Source: Chrysophaeum taylorii
Lineage: Eukaryota; Sar; Pelagophyceae; Pelagomonadales; Pelagomonadaceae
NCBI GenBank assembly: GCA_029834535.1
Contig: JAQMWT010000198.1
Location: forward strand, 1 to 64,000
DNA length: 64,000 nucleotides
Reading direction: 5' to 3'
Shown: piece after piece, positions 19,730 to 29,139 of the stretch
Position numbering within the stretch: position 1 is the stretch's first letter
Layout of the letters: every line of letters starts with the position of its first letter
The notes under the pieces: model-generated
The model's database searches: none
Told to the model about the DNA's origin: nothing
The model's input: only the letters and a program-made list of their open reading frames with translations
Made by a program: the position numbers and the translations under genes

Positions 19730-21407
19730 CGCTTTTCGTTCTGTGCATGCGTGCATCTCCGCGATCCTCGCTTTCCTACTCAATCAAAATGCTCATATAC
19801 CAAACAAGTTTTTCGCGTACCAAAAAAAAGTGCTCGTACCCGAAACTAGACTGCTGCTCATATACCCAAACATGACTGCTGCTCATACACCCAAACAAGA
19901 CTGCTCATACACGCAGACAAGATGCCCATATTATTGTACGCAAACAAGGTGCCCGTAGATTATCTCCGCCCTTTTATGTCCTTCGCGCTCCTCCTCCCGG
20001 TTGTTCTCGAATTATTGTCTTTTCCCTCGGCACATTCTTTAATGTTGATTATACGACGACGATTTTTTTTGGGGGTGGCTTTCCCCGGCAGTTACTCTAC
20101 TTGGGCATAGGGGGGAGTGACGTCTTGGTTCTTCCACACGGCTCACGATGTTGGCTGCTGGAAAGTCTTCAAGTCCAGTCCATGCAAGAATATTGCCGAC
20201 CCGCCGCCGGCGGGAGCAGCCCGCCACAAAAGATATGGCGGCAAGTCACGTAGGAACGTTCTCGAGCACGGCTCCCCGCTCTACTGAGATCCAATCCAGC
20301 CTTATTAGGAGCTCCATAGGATCGATTTACTGCGCGGTCGTGGTGGCTCCAGGCTAGACGCGTTTTTGTTGGCCCAGCTTTTGTGGGTCCAGGAGCAGCA
20401 GCAGCCTTGGCGTTTGAGGAAGAGCAGGAACGCGAGGGTAAGGAGGCAGCAGATTTGCGCGAGAGCGGCCTCGATCGACCCTCGCTGTGACGCGTGTCCC
20501 CGTAGCCCGGCGTGGGGAAAGGATGCGGATCGAGGTGAAAAAAGTATTGTGGTGCCCCCGCATCCAAAGGAAAGAGTACAGCGCTTACTCGGGGTGTAGG
20601 AGACGGAGAACGGAGCGCCTTTAATCAGAGTGTGTCAGTGCGGGCGGACGAAGGGCAAAGTGCCACGAGAAGCCGGAGTGGTTAAGAACGCGTCCATCGA
20701 GCGGCAGATTAATCATCGCAACCAGAAGCCGGAACGCCAGCACGTCGTGATGTAGGACCTCAGGGGCAAAGAAAGCCCTTGTGGTGGTGGGGTTTTCGAG
20801 AGCGTGGTGATAAGGGGCCGCGGGCATGTGGAGATGGCAGAGGTGAAAAGACGGGCGAGGGCATGGGACCCTAACCGCGGCCACAGGCGTGTCCCGGCCC
20901 GGATGAGATGCCGCTTCGGAACCGACGACACTTGTCGCCCGCCGCCTTTGTAGAAAGGCCAGTTGCGGCACTTAATATTATCGCTGCGAGGATGCGAAAG
21001 AGCCGGTCTAGGCGAGGCCCGTGATGACGGTCGTAGTGGTCTCGTCTCGTCGTCGGCACAGGGTACGTGCTGGTGGTTCATGCATTCTACGTCGTGGGTC
21101 TCATCCTAGATCAACATAAGAACAAAAGAACATCTAACTTTCTAGGGCGTCACGTAGGTCCTCGCTCCAATTCCACACCGAGACACGATATCCTGGCATT
21201 GTCTCCAGACAGACCGCTCGCAAACTAGGTCGTTACTCAGTCAGTCAATCAGTCACTTAACAGTCCACTTACGCCGGCTCGGCATTTGCGGTTATCAGAG
21301 ACGACGCGCTGAGGGGAGAGGTCCAACTCGTGCAGGCAGTGGTGTCCCCAGTGTCGTCCGGCGGCGGGAGGAGGAGATGACGCCTGGATCGAGCGTGATT
21401 TCGGAGG
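19730..21407. other. Long intergenic region without recognised gene
   Basis: About 1.7 kb. The left end holds the degenerate tandem repeat described separately. Open frames at 20169-20567, 20621-20971 and 20713-21081 (all minus) show no recognisable protein features and overlap in different frames. A pyrimidine/purine-poor, mixed composition and duplicated CAGTCA words near 21240 are all that is seen. Confidence 0.45.
19788..19957 (+). repeat. Degenerate about 22-25 bp tandem repeat
   Basis: Seven or so copies of a unit like GCTCATACACCCAAACAAGACT, recognisable as GCTCATATACCAAACAAG, GCTCATATACCCAAACATG, GCTCATACACCCAAACAAG, CTCATACACGCAGACAAG and ATTGTACGCAAACAAG. Located just downstream of the gene ending at 19729. 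Confidence 0.75.
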
Positions 21408-23330
21408 TTACTTCTTGAAGCTGAGGCTGCGCGGTCGGCCGAACTCGTCCCACGGTGCCTCGGCACCCGAGTTGGAGAGCTGCTGGCGGACTTTGGCGAG
21501 CTTTTCGTTCAAGCTCGCGACGGCGGGGACGCGATGGGGGGCATTGACCTTGGTGCCAGATGCGCCTTGGATGGGGTTGAGGAGAGGATGACTCTTTTTT
21601 GGCTGGGCCTGGAAGATATCGGCGGAGTTTGGCTTGGCGGCTACGTCGTCATCGTCGTCGCCGCCACCGACGCTCTTGGAGGCCGCCGCAGCGGCAGATT
21701 CTTTGAAGTCGGCGGCGGGCTTGGCGCTGGCGTCGGCCTTGCTCTGCGCGGCCTCCTCGGGCGCGGGGTCGTCGTTGGGCGCTGGTCGCGAAATTTCGGG
21801 GGGATCGTCCTCGTCGTCGTCCTTGTCGGCGGCGGCGGTTTGGGCGTGGGCGGCAAGCTCGAGGTCGAGGGCGAGCTTTGTTTGCCATATGGTGACCTTG
21901 CGAAGCTCGGGCCAGCCATCGAGGCCCTCGGGGTAGGAAGCGATGAGGTAGCCGCGGCCTTTGCTAGATACGTCAGGAAACCTCGAGTCAAGGAGCGGGT
22001 GTTCTCCCTGGGTCTCGGAGAGGACGACGTAGACGGTCGCCTTGAAAAAGACCGCGACGACGACGATGCCCGAGGGGCAGTAGGTTTTGCTCGCGACGAG
22101 CTCGACGTTCTTGAAGTGGCGGTCGAGGAGCCTCGGCGGGAGGTCGAGCTGGAACTCGAAGAAGCTCTGCGAGCTGTCGCCTTCGAGCCAGGTCGAGACG
22201 CCGGCCCCGAAGTTGTTTCTGTCGAGGCGGTCGATGAGGTTGCGGAGGACCTCTTCTGCTGCCACGAGCTCCCGCTCGAGGTGAGGCGTTACGCCGGCGA
22301 CGTAGGCCATCGGTTTCGCGAACGGCGACGTCACGGGCACTTGCGAAACGTCGCAGAGATAATCGAGGCGGCTTTGTTGCATCCGAAGCGCGGGAATGAT
22401 GTGCGGGAGGTCGGCGAGGTCGAGTTCGGGCGTGAGCTGGACGCTCCCGCAGTAGCACCAGCTCCCGAAGCGGAACAAGACGTCGTGGTGCGGGTTGGTT
22501 CCGGTTGGACTCCCGGGCTCGGGGACCGCCTTGAGGATCGTGTACATCTGGACGTACGCGTCCGACGCGAGGTTGAGGATTTTTTTTTGGGGGGCTGTCT
22601 CCTGGTCCTCCTGCCGCTGGTCGTCGTCCTTGCGGGGGGTTTCTCCCGAAATCGCGTGCCAGAGCGTGAGTTTGGCCCAGGGGGCCTCCACGTAGTTGCA
22701 GATGTGGATGCCGCGGCCGGGCCTGCTGACGTCCGGGAACTTGACGTCGAGGAGGGGCTGATCGCCCTCGCCGTCCTGGACCACCACGTAAAAGACACCC
22801 TCGAAGTAGACGGTAACGAACACGAGTCCTTTCGCGTACGTCTTGCTCGCGGCCAGCGCGAGGTCCGACATGAACCGCGGGACCTCGGCCTGGAACTCAA
22901 AGTAGGTGTGCGGGACGTCCGTCTCGAGCCACTCGTAAACGTCGGCCCACTTGGCGAGCTCGCCGTGGACGCGCGGCGACGCGAGTTCGGACGCCGCGAA
23001 GTCGACCGCGTCGCTCACGAACTTCAACGGATCATAAAACGGCGACTCCAAAGGCACGCTCGTCGCGTTGCAATAGAAGTGCAACCGGTTCTGCTGCTTC
23101 TGGAGCGCGGGGATGGCGCGCGGCACGTCTCGCAGCGTGATGTCGCTCTTCTCGAGCGTCACGTTTCCCGTGTAGCACCAGTTCCCGCACCGGAACAACA
23201 CCCGTCGCTCCTGGTACTCCTCCTCCTTGCACTCCTCGCGCTTGTAGATGAGGTACGTCTGGTTGTACGTCCCGCGCACCAAGCTGATGCCGGGCGTGCT
23301 CCCTTCCTTGGGCTCATCATCATCATCCAT
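21408..23330 (-). CDS. Protein with two tandem copies of an unrecognised domain
   Basis: 640 aa, ATG at 23330. Residues about 20-235 and 258-480 are homologous to each other. VLFRCGNWCYTGNVTL matches VLFRFGSWCYCGSVQL, then VPRAIPALQKQQNRLHFYC matches LPHIIPALRMQQSRLDYLC, ASKTYAKGLVFVTVYF matches ASKTYCPSGIVVVAVFF, and LLDVKFPDVSRPGRG matches LLDSRFPDVSSKGRG. Each copy has a W-C-Y core with conserved Cys and a mixed alpha/beta look. The tail (about 490-640) is low complexity, rich in Asp, Ala, Pro and Lys, with a final basic helix. I know no family with this motif set. No signal peptide. Divergent from the gene at 23411 with 80 bp between start codons. Confidence 0.7.
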   Translation of the reverse strand: MDDDDEPKEGSTPGISLVRGTYNQTYLIYKREECKEEEYQERRVLFRCGNWCYTGNVTLEKSDITLRDVPRAIPALQKQQNRLHFYCNATSVPLESPFYDPLKFVSDAVDFAASELASPRVHGELAKWADVYEWLETDVPHTYFEFQAEVPRFMSDLALAASKTYAKGLVFVTVYFEGVFYVVVQDGEGDQPLLDVKFPDVSRPGRGIHICNYVEAPWAKLTLWHAISGETPRKDDDQRQEDQETAPQKKILNLASDAYVQMYTILKAVPEPGSPTGTNPHHDVLFRFGSWCYCGSVQLTPELDLADLPHIIPALRMQQSRLDYLCDVSQVPVTSPFAKPMAYVAGVTPHLERELVAAEEVLRNLIDRLDRNNFGAGVSTWLEGDSSQSFFEFQLDLPPRLLDRHFKNVELVASKTYCPSGIVVVAVFFKATVYVVLSETQGEHPLLDSRFPDVSSKGRGYLIASYPEGLDGWPELRKVTIWQTKLALDLELAAHAQTAAADKDDDEDDPPEISRPAPNDDPAPEEAAQSKADASAKPAADFKESAAAAASKSVGGGDDDDDVAAKPNSADIFQAQPKKSHPLLNPIQGASGTKVNAPHRVPAVASLNEKLAKVRQQLSNSGAEAPWDEFGRPRSLSFKK

Positions 23331-23410
23331 ACGGGCGTTGTTGCCGCTTGTGTTACTTACCCTCTTTTTAACGCATCATCCTCAATGTAAAACCCTCGTC
23401 GCCTGATATC

Positions 23411-24679
23411 ATGCCGACCTTCGTGCCAGTGCAGGACCCCGAAAAGGCGCGTTTCGAGCAGGACGAGGCTGAGCTCGCCAAGCATCGGCAATGGGACTCG
23501 TCCGTCATCGCGCGGGATACGACGGAAAGGCACGCGAATCGGGGCTGGGAGCAGGGGACCGTCGGGTGGGGGGTCTTGGGGACCTGGGGCTCGGCGACGC
23601 GCGACGACGGGGCGCAGGTGGTACGCCGGGATGCGCCGCGCACGATGGTTCAGAACGAAAAAGGCCTCTGGGTCAAGGCCCCCAAGCCTCACCGCTCGGA
23701 CGATAAGGAAGCCCGCCGTCGCGAGGAAAAGGAGGAAAAAGAAAAGCGAAGGCACGATCGTCGCGGCCGCCGCGACGACGAGCGTCGTCGCCGCCGCCGA
23801 GACGACGACGACGACGAGGACGACTACGAGCGACGCCGCCGCCGCCGCCGAGACGAGCCGCGTCACCGCCGCCGAGACGACGACGACGACGACGACGAGC
23901 GACGCCCCCGCGACGACAAACCGCGGCGGCGCCGCCGAGACGACGGCGACAACGAGGAGCGGCGCCGCCGCGACGACGTGCCGCGGCGCCGCCACCGAGA
24001 TGACGGCGAAACGCGGCTTCCCGAGCAACCTGCGAGGGCCGACGCCCGCCAGGAGGATAAGCGCGAGGAGGAACCGCCGACCGACACGGCGCCGCAGGAC
24101 TTCAAATTCACGTGCTCGCAGGTAGTCGACCGCGTGCTGGAGATCTTCAACAGCGACGCGCCGGCGGTCGAGCGACGCGCGGCCCTCGGCGAGTGCTTTG
24201 GCGAGGTGAAGGTCGCCCCGCTGCGGACCGGCGAGCGACCCACGACAATGGCGGGGGATCGAGCCGTCGAGGCGATCGCGACCGCGTCGGGACGCGTCGA
24301 CGTCGCCGAGCCGAAGATCAGAATTTTTATGGAACCGGGCGGGCCGGGCGACGACGAGCCGATTGCTACGTTTTGCCTCGACGTCTACGCGGCCAACGAG
24401 GCCCCCGGCCTCTCGGCCGTGGTCAAGGGAACGCCCGCCGACACCATGGTCCTCTGGCGATGCCAGGCAAACCGCATCACGCACGCGTATGTCGCGCCCG
24501 ACCGCGACGGCCTCGGCGCCGATTGGGAGGCCGTGACCGAGGACGCCCTCCTCGCGTCGCGCACCATGGCGGCGACGAACGAGCTCCTCGCGTCCGATCT
24601 CCCCCCTAATCGCGACTTCTGGGACTTTTATTTCCACAACTACACCACCGACATCCCTCTTGTTGGCGTGGTCCCTTAA
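23411..24679 (+). CDS. RD-repeat protein with NTF2/SnoaL-like C-terminal part
   Basis: 422 aa, ATG at 23411. Residues 1-95 form a conserved-looking region with Trp residues (GWEQGTVGWGVLGTW, NEKGLWVKAP). About 95-215 is a highly charged tract of Arg and Asp blocks (RRRRRRDDDDDEDDYERRRR style), like the RD/RS-type regions of RNA-processing proteins. About 230-422 is a globular domain starting VVDRVLEIFNSDAPAVE and containing ATFCLDVYAAN, reminiscent of NTF2/SnoaL-like folds, but that call is weak. No localisation signal. Shares an 80-bp divergent promoter region with the duplicated-domain protein. Confidence 0.6.
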   Translation: MPTFVPVQDPEKARFEQDEAELAKHRQWDSSVIARDTTERHANRGWEQGTVGWGVLGTWGSATRDDGAQVVRRDAPRTMVQNEKGLWVKAPKPHRSDDKEARRREEKEEKEKRRHDRRGRRDDERRRRRRDDDDDEDDYERRRRRRRDEPRHRRRDDDDDDDERRPRDDKPRRRRRDDGDNEERRRRDDVPRRRHRDDGETRLPEQPARADARQEDKREEEPPTDTAPQDFKFTCSQVVDRVLEIFNSDAPAVERRAALGECFGEVKVAPLRTGERPTTMAGDRAVEAIATASGRVDVAEPKIRIFMEPGGPGDDEPIATFCLDVYAANEAPGLSAVVKGTPADTMVLWRCQANRITHAYVAPDRDGLGADWEAVTEDALLASRTMAATNELLASDLPPNRDFWDFYFHNYTTDIPLVGVVP

Positions 24680-24792
24680 CCTCTCAACGGCTGGATACGC
24701 TTGTCGAACGGAAGGGATGTGGTGGTGGGTCCGCGAGCACCACGCGTGCCACCTCTAGCTAGCTAGCTAGTGTGGCCCTCGTTGCGGTCGCC

Positions 24793-25276
24793 ATGAGTAA
24801 GGCGCGCGGCCCCGCGCGGCAGCTCGCGAAGGATCCGGTGCGTTGTATTGCCGGACCGCGGGAATTTGTTTCGTTGTTAGGTGGTCCACGAAGCGTTCGA
24901 CATGCTAAAGATCGAGACCGAGCTGGGGCCGAGGCTTCACGTCCGCGACCTCGGCGAGCTCCTGTACCTCGTGACGCAGATTACTTTCACCAAGTCGCGC
25001 GTCGCGGCCCTCCTCAAGGTCGTGGATCCCGTCTACGAAGTTACGCACCTCGACGAGGCGCAGTGCCAGTACCTGGTCGAGCGCGTCAGAAACGTGCTGA
25101 GGGCCGAAGACCTCCAGCAGGCTACGCCGCACACCCTCGGGTTGCGCTCGAACCAATCAAACAGCAATTTCCACATGGCGGGTGAGCTCGAAACCCCTGA
25201 CTTTGAGTGTTGTAGCTGCGCCTTTGGGACGACCTCGTCCAAGAAGACGACAAAGCAGGATTGCTGCTCCTGCTGA
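24793..25276 (+). CDS. Small two-exon protein, function unknown
   Basis: Exon 1 24793-24837 (MSKARGPARQLAKDP), a 43-nt intron 24838-24880 with GTGCGT donor and TTGTTAG acceptor, exon 2 24881-25276. Total 146 aa. The joined frame reads KDPVVHEAFDMLKIETELG. The middle is helical and Leu rich, and the C-terminus contains a Cys-rich tail (ECCSCAFG then DCCSC), possibly metal binding or lipidated. No family recognised. Exon 1 was assigned because the first exon 2 codons lack a Met before FDM and the intron boundaries restore the frame exactly. Confidence 0.65.
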
Positions 25277-25735
25277 CATCTCCCTCTCTCTTTCTCTCTC
25301 GGTGGAACAGAACGCGACGCGATTTGCTGATGATTCGCGCGGGATGACGTCCGACGTTTTCTTCGTCGTTGTCGTACGACCGGCGTCATCCTCTAGACGT
25401 CCGCGGACGACGCACACAACGTCTCTGCGTGTTGTTATTAGGAGGTGGGGGAGGAGGAGGAGGATATCTAGTACGAAAACCGAGGAGGAAGGGCGGGTCC
25501 TTGCTTCAGACTCGCACATCTCGAGTGCTAGAAGCCACCGTCTGATTTCTAGTTCGAAGCGCTTCAGCGTAAGGGCGGATACCACCATCATCATCAGATA
25601 TCTAGTTCGAAGCCCCTCAAAGTAAGGACGGGTAGCGTAAGGGTGGGTCCTTCAGAGTCCAGAATGACGCGTGCTAGACGCTATCGTCGGACGGGCAGGA
25701 AGGAGCCTTCCTTCCTTCGCAGCGAACTACGCGCG
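25277..25735. repeat. Intergenic region with local imperfect duplications
   Basis: Two related pairs are visible: TTCTAGTTCGAAGCGCTTCA (25549) and ATCTAGTTCGAAGCCCCTCA (25599), and a block starting GGGCGGGTCCTTGCTTCAGA at about 25493 resembling GGGTGGGTCCTTCAGAGTCC at about 25642, each followed by GTGCTAGA. The overall pattern suggests an old 100-150 bp segmental duplication. No coding sequence supported. Confidence 0.55.
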
Positions 25736-27106
25736 CTAGACATCATCGTCGTCGTCAAGGCAGAGCTTGGCGTGGAAGACGAGGGCGGCCTGACCTTGGA
25801 TGATCGTGCGGCCGTTGGGCGTGGTCTCGACGCGGAGGACACCGCCGCGTTTGGATGTCTGATGCGCGAGGAGGGGGCCTTCTCTCTGGAGTTTAGTCTC
25901 CCAGTACTTGGCGAGGAGCGTGTGGGCCGAGCCCGTGACGGGGTCCTCGGGGATACCCATTCTGGGGGCGAAGAAGCGGGACTTGAAGTCGACGCCGTCG
26001 TCCCCCCGCGCCGTGACGATCACCCCGCGCACGACGTCCGGTTCCGCGGCGAGGGCGGCGACGTCGACGTCGAGCGCGGCGAAGACGCGCGGCGAGACCT
26101 CGACGAACCAATCGGGGACAGAATCGGGACCTCTTCCCACGAAGAGGAGGGCGTCGGCGTTGAGCGCCTTTTCGAGGCCGGCGGGTGGGTCGGCCTCCAC
26201 GAGGTCGGCCGTGGGGAAGTCCATCGCGAGCCACTCTCGTCCGTCGGCGACTCGGCGGTCGACGGTCAACGTCCCGACGTTCCGGGTTTCGAACGTCATA
26301 GGAAAGTCCGCCCGGCCCGTCGCGTGGAGCGCCTTGGCCGCCCCGAGGGTCGCGTGGCCGCACAAATCGACCTCCCCACCCGGCGTAAACCAGCGAATTC
26401 GAAAGGTATTACCGGTCGAGCGTTCCAAGTAAACCGTCTCGGACAGATTATTTTCGATCGCCAGTTTTGCCATCCAGTCGTCGTCCCGCATCGCGAAAAC
26501 CACCGCCGCGGGATTTCCCCCGAACACGCGGTCGGTAAAGGCGTCGACCTGGACCATGTCGAGGCGGCGCAGATCGTAGGCGCACTCGAACCAAGGGTCC
26601 GCGCCGTGGACGATCGGCGACAGACCCAGCACCTCGAAGCCGGCGCCGCGATACAGGGGAAGCAAAGCGGCCTTGGCAATCAGACGGATCGATCGCGCGC
26701 TGCTTCGCTGCATCTCCTCGACGTACAGCGCGAGCGCCTTGGTCGCGACACCTCGACGTCTTTTTTCGGGAGCGACGACTACGCTGTGGATCGCCAACAC
26801 GGGCGCTCCCGCCGCGTGAGTCGTCATGGCATCGGCCGTCATCGACACGCACCGCGTGCCACAGATGAACCCGCCGACGGCATCGTCGACGACCACCGTC
26901 CGGAAGTACTCGCCTGCTTCCCGCAGCCTGTAGTCGAGGGACGCCGCCGTCGCGGCTTCGTCCTCGGGGTAGCTCGCCCGTTCGAGATCCACGATATGCG
27001 ACAGCTCGCTGGGGGTCGTCGGTCGAAGTTCCACCCGCATCTGCGTCGTGGTCTTCACGGAAAGACTACTGCGACCGAGGACGCCAATCCACCACCACCA
27101 GCGCAT
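25736..27106 (-). CDS. GNAT acetyltransferase fused to PhzF-family isomerase
   Basis: 456 aa. Residues about 24-180 form a GNAT domain of the arylalkylamine N-acetyltransferase type: LRPTTPSELSHIVDLERASY, HSVVVAPEKRRRGVATKAL (acetyl-CoA-binding R..G.A) and YRGAGFEVLG. Residues about 183-450 form a full PhzF-like domain: VQVDAFTDRVFGGNPAAVV, NNLSETVYL with the catalytic Glu, GGEVDLCGHATLGAA, and GIPEDPVTGSAH with the second acidic residue. Substrates are unknown; PhzF relatives are isomerases or epimerases of small metabolites. Start: ATG 27106 gives a WWWW leader; a second Met at 27040 directly precedes the GNAT domain and may be the true start. The fusion in one uninterrupted exon is unusual. 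Confidence 0.88.
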   Translation of the reverse strand: MRWWWWIGVLGRSSLSVKTTTQMRVELRPTTPSELSHIVDLERASYPEDEAATAASLDYRLREAGEYFRTVVVDDAVGGFICGTRCVSMTADAMTTHAAGAPVLAIHSVVVAPEKRRRGVATKALALYVEEMQRSSARSIRLIAKAALLPLYRGAGFEVLGLSPIVHGADPWFECAYDLRRLDMVQVDAFTDRVFGGNPAAVVFAMRDDDWMAKLAIENNLSETVYLERSTGNTFRIRWFTPGGEVDLCGHATLGAAKALHATGRADFPMTFETRNVGTLTVDRRVADGREWLAMDFPTADLVEADPPAGLEKALNADALLFVGRGPDSVPDWFVEVSPRVFAALDVDVAALAAEPDVVRGVIVTARGDDGVDFKSRFFAPRMGIPEDPVTGSAHTLLAKYWETKLQREGPLLAHQTSKRGGVLRVETTPNGRTIIQGQAALVFHAKLCLDDDDDV

Positions 27107-27112
27107 CAAATG

Positions 27113-27164
27113 TACCTTTGTTCAAGTTTCATTTCATTTACCTTTGTTCAAGTTTCATTTCATT
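27113..27164. repeat. 26-bp direct tandem repeat
   Basis: TACCTTTGTTCAAGTTTCAT followed by TTCATT occurs twice in a row, ending inside the last codons of the gene at 27160. It separates two same-strand minus genes. Confidence 0.8.
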
Positions 27165-27741
27165 TCATTTTTACTTCCGCACGGTCCTCGAAGTGCGCCC
27201 GGAGCGCGGCGAGGCGCAGGCCGTCTGGATGGCGGTAGAGGCGGTGTTGCACCCAGAGCGCGAGCACGGGCCGGATGACGTTCACGGCGTGGCGCTCAGC
27301 GTCGTAGGCGGCGAGGATGTTGACGAGCGCGGGGCGGAGGCAGGCGTCGTCGCCGTGCTGGCCGACGAGGCGCCCTCCGGAATAACTGACGTAGCCCGCC
27401 GCCAGGTCGCAATCAGCACTATGGAATGAAAGCACGAAGTCGAGGTTTGGGTACTTGCGAGCGACCGCGCGTTGCCACTTGAGCGGAGGTGCGGCGATAG
27501 CGACGAAGGTGTAGTACCGCTGCTTGGCTTCGGCGTGGTACTCGACGCGCTGCACGTCCCAGGCCGCGCCCCAGTGCAAAAGGTTCCATCGGACGTCGTC
27601 GTCGCTGCCTTCGCCTTCGCGCGGCACGCCCTTGCCCAAGCTCAAGTGTTCGCCACCGTCGCAATTGTCGGCGTAGAACGTTGAGGCATCGCTTGCCTCG
27701 AGCGTCGCCGTCACGCACAACCCGCACTGGATGGCCCGCAT
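27160..27741 (-). CDS. YubB/DUF1281-like ferredoxin-fold domain protein
   Basis: 193 aa from ATG 27741. The central part reads WNLLHWGAAWD, then YYTFVAIAAPPLKW, then KYPNLDFVLSFHSADCDLAAGY. This resembles the bacterial and phage YubB/DUF1281 pattern of N..NWGTKWD, ..F.TAW.PP, and ..FP.L.F.L.Y.E.....AG. An N-terminal Cys pair (IQCGLCVTAT) and a C-terminal extra region follow. Function of that domain family is unknown; it is found on plasmids, phages and some large viruses. That makes transfer possible, although composition here is host-like. The match is by motif pattern only. Confidence 0.5.
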   Translation of the reverse strand: MRAIQCGLCVTATLEASDASTFYADNCDGGEHLSLGKGVPREGEGSDDDVRWNLLHWGAAWDVQRVEYHAEAKQRYYTFVAIAAPPLKWQRAVARKYPNLDFVLSFHSADCDLAAGYVSYSGGRLVGQHGDDACLRPALVNILAAYDAERHAVNVIRPVLALWVQHRLYRHPDGLRLAALRAHFEDRAEVKMK

Positions 27742-27947
27742 TGCTTGTGTGTGCAGAGGCAGCAAGAACTAACTTCTTGGTGAAGAAGGTCTTCTTGTTT
27801 TTGGAAAAGGAATCTTTTTGCGCAGCGAATTCTTGCCCTCTTGAAGAACGGAGGAGGAGGAGGAGGAACCATAGCATTATTATTATTTACATCTCAAACC
27901 CTAAAGTCGGTCGTCGTTTGGTTAACTGTCTGTCGCCTGGCTCCTTG

Positions 27948-28910
27948 ATGGAGAAGGCCGCCACAATGCCCGCATTGGACCTGACACCTTTCAGAAAGCG
28001 GGGCAGTGTGATCTTAGATGCATTTGTCGAGCAGGAGGCGACCCTCATCGATCTCAACAAGCGACTCGAGGTAAGACGTGTGATAAATGATTCAATAAAG
28101 CATCTCAAGACATAAGGGATATGGCCGCAGGAAGCGCGGATCGAAGGACTGCGGATCAAGTCCCAAGCCTTTGATACGTTGTGCGACATCAAATTACCGG
28201 CAATCATCGAGCCTCCCGAAGGCGAAGTTGAAGCGAGCCCCGCGAGCCACGAGTCAGAGATATCGTACCCCGACGACGACGGCGACGTCGCCGCCGTCGG
28301 GCAGTGGAAACCCAAACGCAAATGGGGCAAGCACAGCCCGCCGACCATCGCTGAGCTCCACGAACTCCTTGACTCAGCCAAGAAGGCAGAGACAAAGTAC
28401 CGTCGCTCGCGCTCTTGCGAACCGAGTCGACCCGACGACGACATCGTCGCGCAGCTCAGAACGCGCGACGAGGAGATCACCAGGCTCAAGCTCGAGATCG
28501 AACGTCTCCGTAAGCTGGCGCCCCCCGACCGCATAAGGACCATTGACTTTGAGATCGACGAGGACATCGCCGCTGGTGGTCCGAATCTCGAGCCTCAGCG
28601 CGATAGTTCCCCGATGATCTACCCTCGGACATCCTCCGCACCAAAGACGCCGCCGTCGCCCTTCCACGCCTTGAAACCATTGCCCGCGTTGGAAAAAGAG
28701 CCCAGCACTCAAACGGCCCTCGCAGACTTAAAGTTTTACGTCTGCGGAACGCCAACGCAGCCGCGCACTCCCGAACCCTCGAGCGTCGACTGCATCTGCG
28801 GGGACCCGCTCACCGGGCCGTGCGACGAGCCGACCGAGCAGCCCACGAGCGCGCTCAGTTGGCTCTTCTCCGACAAATTTTCTTCCTTCGCCCTCTTCCT
28901 CAACACCTGA
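27948..28910 (+). CDS. Coiled-coil protein of unknown function
   Basis: Exon 1 27948-28070, intron 28071-28130 (60 nt, GTAAGA donor, CCGCAG acceptor), exon 2 28131-28910, 300 aa. The joined frame NKRLEEARIEGLRIKSQAF makes a continuous helix. Residues about 125-160 (DEEITRLKLEIERLRKLA) are a clear coiled coil. The C-terminal third is Pro/Ser rich and ends with a Cys cluster (VDCICGDPLTGPCDEP) and a hydrophobic tail (SWLFSDKFSSFALFLNT). No family recognised; could be a cytoskeletal or membrane-associated adaptor. Confidence 0.65.
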
Positions 28911-29139
28911 TTTTTTAAACTAGGCAGGGAGCAGCCGACGCGTCCGGTTGCCCCGCCGGCTATTTTAATTCTGCGGCCGGAAATCTTCTTTCTTTCTTCC
29001 TTCCTTCCTTTCTTTATTTCTGATGGGGGGGAGCGCTCGCGCACGTGTGTGTGTGTCGACGCGCCGCCGCCGCAACGTTGGTATGTATAGGTCGCCACAC
29101 GCCTCGCTAGGTTGTTTATGTCTTGAGGGTTACAAGGGA
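28911..29139. other. Intergenic, low-complexity pyrimidine tracts
   Basis: 3' region of the coiled-coil gene with (TTCC)n-type runs at 28985-29015 and a short (GT)n run at 29045. No gene seen. Confidence 0.5.

Noticed and set aside
21534-23390. 618-codon plus-strand ORF opposite the duplicated-domain gene
   Set aside because: Gly/Val/Glu-rich antisense shadow; the internal domain duplication is only sensible on the minus strand.
23357-24637. 426-codon minus-strand ORF opposite the RD-repeat gene
   Set aside because: Its Val/Ala runs are the mirror of Asp/Arg repeats; no start context or motif supports it.
25643-27238. 531-codon plus-strand ORF over the GNAT-PhzF gene
   Set aside because: Catalytic motifs of both enzymes are on the minus strand; the plus frame is an antisense artefact.
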